Shown in pieces: positions 1 to 6,281 of a stretch of 11,101 nt of DNA. The DNA lies in NCBI GenBank assembly GCA_946401765.1, contig CAMIVJ010000057.1:1-11101 (forward strand). The letters run 5' to 3'. Each line of letters begins with the position of its first letter. The first letter of the stretch is position 1. The notes beneath the pieces are model-generated. The model had not been told where the DNA came from, searched no databases, and worked only from the letters and a program-made list of their open reading frames with translations. The translations under genes and the position numbers were made by a program. The DNA is from an uncultured bacterium. GTDB lineage: Bacteria > Verrucomicrobiota > Kiritimatiellia > RFP12 > UBA1067.

Positions 1-224
1 CCGAGGGCGTGAAGGTGGTGGACGATCCGCTGAACGGCGGCTATCCGATGCCGCTCGACGCCACGGCGAAGTACGATGTTCTTGCCGGGCGCATCCGCCA
101 GGACATCAGCCGCGACGACAAGCGCGGTCTCGAGATGTTCGTCTCTGGCGACCAGCTGCTTCGCGGCGCGGCGCTGAACGCCGTCGAGATCGCCGAGCAT
201 CTCGTCAAGAGAGGGCTGGTGTGA
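1..224 (+). CDS. asd: Aspartate-semialdehyde dehydrogenase, C-terminal fragment (5' end outside window)
   Basis: Only the last 73 or so residues are present; the reading frame is open from base 3 and runs off the left edge, so the start is not visible. The enzyme reduces aspartyl-phosphate to aspartate semialdehyde with NADPH in the cytoplasm, the branch point to lysine/diaminopimelate, threonine and methionine. Recognition rests on the typical family C-terminus: a YPMPLDA segment, then GRIRQDIS, then FVSGDQLLRGAALNAVEIAE, which forms part of the dimer/NADP-side helix. It ends with TGA at 222-224. No strong terminator follows. The first ATG/GTG inside the fragment (GTG at 9) is an internal codon, not a start. 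The family identity is secure; whether the rest of the gene is intact cannot be seen. Confidence 0.9.
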   Translation, partial: EGVKVVDDPLNGGYPMPLDATAKYDVLAGRIRQDISRDDKRGLEMFVSGDQLLRGAALNAVEIAEHLVKRGLV

Positions 225-312
225 GAAAAGGGCGTGCGGCCTGTCAGAACAGTCCTGCCGAAGCGCCAATCCACTTAACGATCTGTACATGACAACGAAA
301 AGGAGAAACGAC

Positions 313-717
313 ATGAAGAAGATCATTGTTTTCCTGGCAGTCGCCGCATGCATGGCGAGCGGCGCGTTTGCCTCCGGCAAGCATCACAACAAGGTGCGCA
401 AGGGCGAGGTTGCGGCCGGAATCGCCGCCGGAATCGCCGGCGTTCTCTTCGGCGTGCCCGAGCCTCCACCTCCGCCGCCCCCGCCCGTTGTGGTGCAGCA
501 GCCCGTGATGGTGCAGCAGCCTGTGGTGGCGCAGCCAGTTGTGACCACGCCGGTCGTGACGCAGCCTGTCGTTACGCAGCCCGTTGTTACCACGCCTGTG
601 GTGACGCCCGTCGTGACGCCGGCGCCTGTCGTTGTGCCCCCGCCGCCAGTGGTGCGGCCTGTGAGGCCTCTGCCTCCTCCGCCTCCGCCGCGCCGTCATC
701 CCTACCGTCGCTGGTAG
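313..717 (+). CDS. Small secreted proline/valine-rich repeat protein, function unknown
   Basis: A 134-residue protein that I do not recognise as a named family. Start chosen at ATG 313: AGGAG at 301-305 sits 7 bases upstream and the protein then opens with a standard signal peptide (MKKIIVFLAVAACMASGAFA, likely cut after Ala20). An in-frame ATG at 289 would bury the Shine-Dalgarno in the gene. After a short basic stretch (residues 21-31) comes a Gly/Ala-rich hydrophobic segment (about 31-47), a run of eight prolines (51-58), a degenerate repeat of QPVV/TPVV units (about 59-108), and a Pro/Arg-rich tail ending HPYRRW. Low complexity and the signal peptide suggest an extended envelope-spanning or surface protein; this is inference. 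It ends in tandem TAG stops (715-720), and smc starts 21 bp later, so the two are probably co-transcribed. Confidence 0.75.
   Translation: MKKIIVFLAVAACMASGAFASGKHHNKVRKGEVAAGIAAGIAGVLFGVPEPPPPPPPPVVVQQPVMVQQPVVAQPVVTTPVVTQPVVTQPVVTTPVVTPVVTPAPVVVPPPPVVRPVRPLPPPPPPRRHPYRRW
487..636 (+). repeat. Degenerate in-frame repeat coding for QPVV/TPVV units
   Basis: Within the Pro/Val-rich protein, short units of 9 to 12 bases coding for (Q/T)-P-V-V, sometimes with an extra Q or T, recur through residues 59-108. Third codon positions vary between units (gtg, gtc, gtt; cct, ccc, ccg), so the amino-acid pattern is better conserved than the DNA. That argues for selection on the protein repeat rather than recent slippage alone. 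Confidence 0.7.
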
Positions 718-724
718 TAGCGCC

Positions 725-729
725 TGGAG
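725..729 (+). promoter_or_regulatory. Ribosome binding site supporting the GTG start of smc
   Basis: TGGAG lies 9 bases before GTG 739. The protein that follows begins MYLKQLDIIGFKSFAD, the canonical SMC N-terminus, so the GTG start is well supported although no ATG is available. Confidence 0.6.
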
Positions 730-738
730 CGTGAAGCG

Positions 739-3700
739 GTGTATTTAAAGCAGCTTGACATCATAGGCTTCAAGTCCTTTGCGGACCGTACCCGGCTCAC
801 TTTCGAGCCGGGCATGATTGCCATTGTGGGACCCAACGGTTGCGGCAAGTCTAACGTCTCCGACTCCATTCGCTGGGTGCTCGGCGAACAGCGCCCCACG
901 GCCATCCGCTGCTCGAAGCTGGTGGACGTGGTGTTCAACGGCACCGACACGCGCAAGCCCCTTGGAATGGCGGAGGTGTCGATAACCTTCGCCGACTGCG
1001 AGAAGGAGCTTGGCACCGACTATCACGAAGTCACCGTTACCCGCCGCGTGTACCGCGACGGATCAGGCGAGTATTTCATCAACAAGGCGCGCAGTGGCCT
1101 CAAGGACATCAAGCGCCTCTTCATGGGCACTGGCATCGGCACCACGTCTTACTCCGTGATGGCGCAGGGCCAGATCGACCAGATTCTTTCGTCCAAGCCC
1201 GAAGACCGCCGCGCCGTCTTCGAGGAGGCTGCCGGCATCACGAAGTTCAAGGCCGACCGCAAGGAGGCGCTGCGCAAGATCGAGCAGACCGAGCAGAACC
1301 TGCTGCGCGAAGCCGACGTGCTACGCGAGATGAAGCGGCAGATCGGCTCGCTGCAGCGCCAGGTGGGCAAGGCCGAACGCTACAAGACGCTGCGCGACGA
1401 GCTGCGCGGGCTCGACATCTACGTTTCGAAGGGCAAGATCCAGGCGTTCAACCTCGCGCTTGAGATGAACGCCGCCAGCCAGCGCGAGACTGAGCAGAAG
1501 ATACAGGACGCCACCGCCGCAGTGAACGACGCCGAGCGCGCTAGCCAGCAGATCCATGCCGACATGCACCAGCTTGAGGAGCGCCTTGCCGCCCTCCAGG
1601 CGCAGCAGGCGCAGGCTGAAGGCCAGTACGCCCGCGCCCGCGAGATGATCGGCGTGAACGAGCAGCGCATCGCCGAGTACAAGGCGTGGAGCGACCGCGA
1701 CGACCGCGAGATCAGCGCCACCCGCCGCCAGCTCGAGGAGATCGGCATGCAGACCGAGTCGCTGGCGCAGAAGACCGCTCTGCTCGAAGAGGGAGTGGAG
1801 TCCGCAAAGGCGGCGCTGGAGGAGGCGGAGACCGCGTTCAACGCCGCAAGCGCCAAGATCGACGAGCTGCGCCAGACGCTGCAGATGGCACGCGGCGAGG
1901 CGGTGGCGTGCGATAGGCGCGCGGCGGCTGACCGTGACGAGATCGCACGCATTGAGGCGCAGAGCCGCGAACAGTATCTAAAGCGCGAGCGCCTCGCAAG
2001 CGAGGAGGCGCAGCTTTCTGCGATGTCCGCGACTGCCGAGGAGACGCTTGCCTCTGTGAAGGAGCGCCTCGAGACGGCGCGCGCCGAGGAGGAAGATGCC
2101 GCCGCCGCGTCACATGCGGCCGCGGAGGAGCTTGAGACGCTGAGGGTCGAGATCGCGGAGGCGCGCGACCACCTCGGCGAGATGCAGGCCGACGCAGCCG
2201 CGAAGGAGGCTCAGCTTGAGATGCTCAAGGACGAGTCGGCAGCGAAGACCGTCCTCGAGAACGTGCTGCAGGATGCCACGGGCGACGTGCGCCTCGTGGC
2301 GCAGGAGACCGGCCGCGAAGGGGCCGAGGTGAAGCCGGGTGACCGGCTTGTGGACCATTTGAGCATCGAGGAGGAGGAACGCGAGGCGGCGGACCGCCTG
2401 CTTGGCGACGTGGTGCTTGTGGACGGCGAAAAGGGCGTATGGAAACCATCCACGGCCGTAGAGTCTTCAAGCGGCAGGATGTCGCCCATCACCGAGGCAG
2501 AGCGCGCGCTTGCCGATCTGAAGTCGCGCATCGAGCATGCCCGCGACACTCTCGCCACGGGCGCTGAGCGCACCGCCGCCCTTGCCGATACGGCACGCGC
2601 CGCTGAGGCCCGCCTCACCAATGCACGCCGCGCGGCCGCGCAGGCCGAAGGCGAATGCGGCAGCGTGGCGCGCGACGCCGCATCTGTGAAAGAGCGTCTA
2701 GAGCGCGTGCGCGCCGAACTCGAGGGTGTGAACGCCGCTAACGCGGGCGACGACGCGCGCCGCGCGGAGCTTGCTGCGGATCTTGAGGAGACTCTCGCGA
2801 AGCGCGACGCGCTCATGGACCGCGTGGCCGGAGAGCAGGACGAGCTTCAGCGGCTCGAGGTGGAGCACGGCGAGGACAGCCGCCGCCTCACCGAGCGCCG
2901 CATCACGGCCGCTCAGATGGAGAACGAGCTGCAGCTCACCGCCCAGCAGAATGCGGACGCCGAACGCCGGCGCGAAGAGCTGCAGAAGATGATCGCCGGG
3001 CGCGAGGCGGGAATCCGCGGATACGAAGACTCCATCCAGCGCCTGCGCGATGAGACGGCCGAGCTCATGGCCTCTCTCGACGACCTGAAGCAGGCGGCGG
3101 TTGACATCCACGGTCAGGTGGAGGAGGCCCGCATGGAGCGTGGCGAGCTGCAGACGCGCCTTTCGCAGAGCGAGGGTGGACTCGGCGCCAAGCGCGCCTC
3201 GCTCGACGAGGCGAGGTCCTACAAGGGACGTCTCGAAGTCGCCGCAACAGAGGCGACGATGCGCAGGCAGAACGTTTACGACCATCTGAATCAGGAGTAC
3301 GGCCTTGACGCGAACGCGGTGCTGCGCGAGCCTGATCCGGACTGGAAGGGCGGCGAACCGCCGCCGAACGACGTCCTCGAAGAGCGCGTCAACGCCCTCA
3401 ACGCCCAGATCGCGGCCCTCGGCCCGGTGAACATGGTGGCTATCGAGGAGTTCCGCGAGCTTGAGGAACGCTACACGAAGGAAAAGGCGCAGGAGGCCGA
3501 TCTCCTTGCGGCGAAGGAGCAGATACGCGCGCTCATCGCGAACCTGAACGAGAAGAGCGGCGACATGTTCCGCACAACCTTCGAGCAGGCGAACCAGAAC
3601 TTCCAGAAGATGTTCACGAAGCTCTTCAACGGCGGCGAGGCGCGCCTCGTGCTGCTGGAGAACGCCGAGGACCCGCTCGAGTGCGGCATCGACATCATCG

Positions 3701-4053
3701 CGCGTCCTCCCGGGAAGCGTCCGCAGAGCGTCACGCTTCTTTCCGGCGGCGAGCGCACGATGACGGCCGTGGCGCTGCTCTTCGCGATCTTCATGATCAA
3801 GCCTGCGCCGTTCTGCATGCTCGACGAGCTGGACGCCGCTCTTGACGACGCGAACATCGGCCGCTTCGTGGAGGCTCTGAAGGAGTTCCTCGACCGCAGC
3901 CAGTTCCTGATCATCACGCACAACCAGCACACCATCGCGGGATCTGACCTTGTTTACGGCGTGAGCCAGCAGGAGAAGGGCATCTCGCGCATCATCTCGA
4001 TGCGCCTGGCCGACATAGGCGTGAAGCCCGTGCCGGAGGACGAGACGAAATGA
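739..4053 (+). CDS. smc: Chromosome segregation/condensation ATPase SMC with an unusually short hinge
   Basis: A 1104-residue SMC protein that would act with ScpA/ScpB (not in this window) as an ATP-driven DNA loop-organising ring on the nucleoid. The N-terminal head has the FKSFAD start, Walker A GPNGCGKS (31-38), the QGQIDQIL Q-loop region (Q143) and the PEDRRAVFEEAAGI motif. Long Glu/Arg/Ala-rich coiled-coil arms run about 170-500 and 590-915. The C-terminal head has GPVNMVA, the ABC signature LSGGE (1001-1005), Walker B with D1029-E1030 and the D-loop AALDD, so ATPase function should be intact. The hinge between the arms is only about 80-95 residues (about 495-590) rather than the roughly 150-180 usual, and resembles only the second hinge half (RLLGDVVLVDG). 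Overall length is about 80 below B. subtilis SMC (1186), matching that loss. GTG start. The stop overlaps the next gene by 4 bp. Confidence 0.97.
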   Translation: MYLKQLDIIGFKSFADRTRLTFEPGMIAIVGPNGCGKSNVSDSIRWVLGEQRPTAIRCSKLVDVVFNGTDTRKPLGMAEVSITFADCEKELGTDYHEVTVTRRVYRDGSGEYFINKARSGLKDIKRLFMGTGIGTTSYSVMAQGQIDQILSSKPEDRRAVFEEAAGITKFKADRKEALRKIEQTEQNLLREADVLREMKRQIGSLQRQVGKAERYKTLRDELRGLDIYVSKGKIQAFNLALEMNAASQRETEQKIQDATAAVNDAERASQQIHADMHQLEERLAALQAQQAQAEGQYARAREMIGVNEQRIAEYKAWSDRDDREISATRRQLEEIGMQTESLAQKTALLEEGVESAKAALEEAETAFNAASAKIDELRQTLQMARGEAVACDRRAAADRDEIARIEAQSREQYLKRERLASEEAQLSAMSATAEETLASVKERLETARAEEEDAAAASHAAAEELETLRVEIAEARDHLGEMQADAAAKEAQLEMLKDESAAKTVLENVLQDATGDVRLVAQETGREGAEVKPGDRLVDHLSIEEEEREAADRLLGDVVLVDGEKGVWKPSTAVESSSGRMSPITEAERALADLKSRIEHARDTLATGAERTAALADTARAAEARLTNARRAAAQAEGECGSVARDAASVKERLERVRAELEGVNAANAGDDARRAELAADLEETLAKRDALMDRVAGEQDELQRLEVEHGEDSRRLTERRITAAQMENELQLTAQQNADAERRREELQKMIAGREAGIRGYEDSIQRLRDETAELMASLDDLKQAAVDIHGQVEEARMERGELQTRLSQSEGGLGAKRASLDEARSYKGRLEVAATEATMRRQNVYDHLNQEYGLDANAVLREPDPDWKGGEPPPNDVLEERVNALNAQIAALGPVNMVAIEEFRELEERYTKEKAQEADLLAAKEQIRALIANLNEKSGDMFRTTFEQANQNFQKMFTKLFNGGEARLVLLENAEDPLECGIDIIARPPGKRPQSVTLLSGGERTMTAVALLFAIFMIKPAPFCMLDELDAALDDANIGRFVEALKEFLDRSQFLIITHNQHTIAGSDLVYGVSQQEKGISRIISMRLADIGVKPVPEDETK

Positions 4054-5054
4054 AGCTTCGCGTGCGCCTTGCGGCCGTTGCCATTGCAGCCGCACTCATG
4101 GCTGCGGGCGCGCCGTCCGCCGTGCCGCGCAATCCCGTGTATCCGCGCAGCACGCCGGATCCGACTTGCTGGCGCGCGCCCGACGGCACGTGGCGCCTTT
4201 CGTCCACGCAACAGAGGATTCTGCGCAGCTCGGACTTCTTCACATGGACCGACACGGGACGACGCCTCTTCACGCGCGAGGAAGAGCGGCGCATCCGCAG
4301 CAGATGGAAGAACATCTGGGCGCCGGACGTCTTCAGGCACCGCGGCGAGTATCTGCTCTATATCACCCACATCAACTCGGCGGAAGACAGCGCGATCTAC
4401 GTGTATTCGTCCACGAGTCCCGACGGTCCGTTCACCAACGGCCGCATGCTCACGTACGGACGCGACACCGGCATTATCGACACGATCGATCCGGAGGTGG
4501 TGCGTGACCCGGCGTCAGGCCGCCTGTGGCTCTACTTCGGCTCGACGGGGAAAGTCCACCGTGTGCCCCTTTCGTCCGACGGCAAGTCCATTCCGAAGGG
4601 TGCGAAATACGAGCACGTGGCCGGCCGTCACGTTCACGACAATCCCGACCGCATGCACGTTCTCGAGGGTACGTATCTGCACTGGCGCAAGGGGTGGTGG
4701 TATCTCTTCGCGAGCAGGGGGCGCTACTTCGACTGGTCGTATGCGATCGTGGTGGGCCGCTCGAAGAAGCTCACGGGAGAGTTCGTTGACCGCGAGGGAC
4801 GCCCGTTGAAGGAGGGATACGGAACGGTGATTCTCTCCTCCGAGAAGGGCGACGAGTTCTTCGGTCCAGGCCACAACGGCGAGATATTCACGGTGCGCGG
4901 GCATGACTACATGCCGTTCCACTGCCATGTGGAGGGACCGACGCCGCAGGCGCGTCCGCTCTTCGTGCAGGAGGTGCTGTGGGACCGCGACGGCTGGCCG
5001 CACTTTGCAGGTCCAAAGCCCAGTGCGGAGACTGGTCAAGTTACTAGTCACTAG
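4050..5054 (+). CDS. Secreted GH43-family glycoside hydrolase (arabinanase/arabinofuranosidase-like)
   Basis: A 334-residue five-bladed beta-propeller glycosidase of the GH43 type, which removes or cleaves alpha-L-arabinofuranosyl or beta-xylosyl units of plant polysaccharides by inversion. The N-terminus is a signal peptide (Lys/Arg start, then AAVAIAAALMAAG, cut near residues 20-25), so it acts outside the cytoplasm. The three catalytic acids are visible: general base D37 in TPDPTC, pKa modulator D147 in DTIDPEV, and general acid E206 in VLEGTY. The WAPDVF motif (90-95) and the GPGHN motif with H275 fit the family, the latter favouring arabinan-active members. The last blade has MPFHCHVEG and DRDGWPHF. 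The ATG overlaps the smc stop as ATGA, implying translational coupling. The final residues run into the next gene's promoter. Substrate is not certain from sequence. Confidence 0.88.
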   Translation: MKLRVRLAAVAIAAALMAAGAPSAVPRNPVYPRSTPDPTCWRAPDGTWRLSSTQQRILRSSDFFTWTDTGRRLFTREEERRIRSRWKNIWAPDVFRHRGEYLLYITHINSAEDSAIYVYSSTSPDGPFTNGRMLTYGRDTGIIDTIDPEVVRDPASGRLWLYFGSTGKVHRVPLSSDGKSIPKGAKYEHVAGRHVHDNPDRMHVLEGTYLHWRKGWWYLFASRGRYFDWSYAIVVGRSKKLTGEFVDREGRPLKEGYGTVILSSEKGDEFFGPGHNGEIFTVRGHDYMPFHCHVEGPTPQARPLFVQEVLWDRDGWPHFAGPKPSAETGQVTSH

Positions 5055-5063
5055 GCACTACAT
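5043..5063 (+). repeat. Three imperfect 7-bp direct repeats next to the promoter
   Basis: ACTAGTC (5043-5049), ACTAGGC (5050-5056) and ACTACAT (5057-5063) lie head to tail, spanning the stop codon of the GH43-like gene and the -35/spacer region of the following promoter. The first two copies differ at one base; the third keeps only ACTA. This could be a small regulator-binding array or the remains of a heptamer microsatellite; nothing in the window distinguishes them. Confidence 0.4.
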
Positions 5064-5074
5064 TGTGGTATAAT
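5045..5074 (+). promoter_or_regulatory. Extended -10 promoter for the SGNH esterase-C39 peptidase-obg unit
   Basis: A perfect TATAAT at 5069-5074 is preceded by TG at 5066-5067 (extended -10). TAGTCA at 5045-5050 is a weak -35 candidate with an 18-base spacer. The predicted transcript start near 5081 leaves a leader of about 32 bases before ATG 5113, containing AGAGGAG at 5099-5105. The AT-rich stretch stands out from the surrounding GC-rich coding DNA. It overlaps the last codons of the upstream gene. Confidence 0.75.
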
Positions 5075-5112
5075 TGTTTTTATTTCCAACAGAAAAGCAG
5101 AGGAGCATTTAG

Positions 5113-6258
5113 ATGAGCAAAGGAACTACGCTGATCGCGCTGGCGGTCATGATTGGAATGTGCGCGGCGGCTCAGCAGAGCGAGATCGCGAAGTGGGATC
5201 CCCGCATGGCGCAGCAGAACGCCGTTGTGGACGAGAAGGGCGTGAAGTGGATCGACGGCAAGTTTCTGCCGATCGAGGGACGCGCCTTCGACGATGTGGA
5301 GCACTACTACGACCGCCTGCCCTCAAACGTCACCGCGAAGGTCAACGGCGGCGTGAGGTCTATGAAGCACCATACGTCTGGAATGCTCTTCCGCTTCAGA
5401 ACCGACTCGCGCAATCTCAGATTCAAGTGGACGCCGTATAACGGCAATCTGTCGATGGACCACATGCCCTCCACAGGAGTGAGCGGCATCGACGTGTACC
5501 GCTTCGACGAGAAGGTCGGCCGCTGGTTCTACGTGAGGACGGGCCGCATCACCAGTCCAAAGGGCGCCACGATGTCCATTCCCTGGAAACCCGGCGACGC
5601 GTGTCTCGTGAATCTGCCGCTCTACAACGGTGTGAAAAGTTTCTCGCTTGGAATAGACAAGGGCGCGAAGGTGGAGGCGCTTGGACCGCGCAGGAGCGGA
5701 GTGGACAAGCCGGTGGTGTTCTATGGCACGTCCATAACCCACGGCGGCTGCTGTTCGCGTCCGGGCCTCGCCTTCGTGAACCGCGTGGGGCGTAACCTCG
5801 ACGTGCCGGTTGTGGGGCTAGGCTTCTCAGGATCCGGCGTGATGGAGTTCGAGATGAGCGAGCATCTCGCGCGCATCGATGCGAGCTGCTACGTGCTCGA
5901 CTGCCTGTGGAACATGGGCTCTGTGAATGGACAGAACCGTCGTGGACGCAATGTGGAGGAGAACTACGAGCCCTTCATCCGCAATCTGCGCGCGAAGCGT
6001 CCGAACGTGCCGATCATAATGGCCGAGCAGTGCGACGTGTTCTGCGGCGCGCCGAACGCCAAGGACCTCTACATGCGCTCCCTCTACGAGAAGCTCGTGA
6101 AGGAGGGCTGGAAGAACCTCGTCTATCTGCCGAAGACGCACATGTACCCTGGCGACTGCGAAGGCACGGTTGACGGCTGCCATCCGAACGATCTCGGGAT
6201 GGCCTCGATGGCGGAGGCGTTCGGCGGCGCGGTGAAGGAGGCGCTGGTCCTCAAGTGA
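5113..6258 (+). CDS. Secreted SGNH/GDSL-family hydrolase with N-terminal GxDLY-type beta domain (probable carbohydrate esterase)
   Basis: A 381-residue two-domain esterase. After a signal peptide (residues 1 to about 20, ending MCAAA) comes a beta-sandwich domain recognisable from GIDVYRFDEKVGRWFYVRTG (PF14607-like, GxDLY). The SGNH catalytic domain follows from about residue 200: nucleophile S207 in YGTSITHGG, oxyanion glycine G237 in LGFSGSG, N267 in LWNMG, and the D354-x-x-H357 pair in DGCHPND. All catalytic blocks are present. Family members of this layout hydrolyse acyl esters, often acetyl groups on glycans, but the substrate here is inference from the neighbouring GH43-like gene. ATG 5113 follows AGAGGAG by 7 bases. 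A CC pair sits just after the nucleophile motif and further cysteines lie at CDVFC and DGC. The stop overlaps upstream in-frame starts of the next gene. Confidence 0.88.
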   Translation: MSKGTTLIALAVMIGMCAAAQQSEIAKWDPRMAQQNAVVDEKGVKWIDGKFLPIEGRAFDDVEHYYDRLPSNVTAKVNGGVRSMKHHTSGMLFRFRTDSRNLRFKWTPYNGNLSMDHMPSTGVSGIDVYRFDEKVGRWFYVRTGRITSPKGATMSIPWKPGDACLVNLPLYNGVKSFSLGIDKGAKVEALGPRRSGVDKPVVFYGTSITHGGCCSRPGLAFVNRVGRNLDVPVVGLGFSGSGVMEFEMSEHLARIDASCYVLDCLWNMGSVNGQNRRGRNVEENYEPFIRNLRAKRPNVPIIMAEQCDVFCGAPNAKDLYMRSLYEKLVKEGWKNLVYLPKTHMYPGDCEGTVDGCHPNDLGMASMAEAFGGAVKEALVLK

Positions 6259-6281
6259 TGGGATCTATGGTCAGGATGAAA

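Noticed and set aside
237..260. Interrupted inverted repeat (CGGC-CTGT ... ACAG-GCCG) after asd
   Set aside because: The stem is broken by a four-base bulge and lacks a T tract, so terminator function is not supported.
244..699. Minus-strand His/Arg-rich and VTTG-repeat frames opposite the Pro/Val-rich gene
   Set aside because: These are the reverse reading of the repeat. Only the plus strand has a good ribosome binding site followed by a signal peptide.
2698..4095. Minus-strand open frame of 465 codons opposite smc
   Set aside because: It is rich in Arg/Leu/His/Val with no recognisable motif, lies wholly antisense to the conserved SMC head and arm, and is the expected shadow of GC-rich coding DNA.
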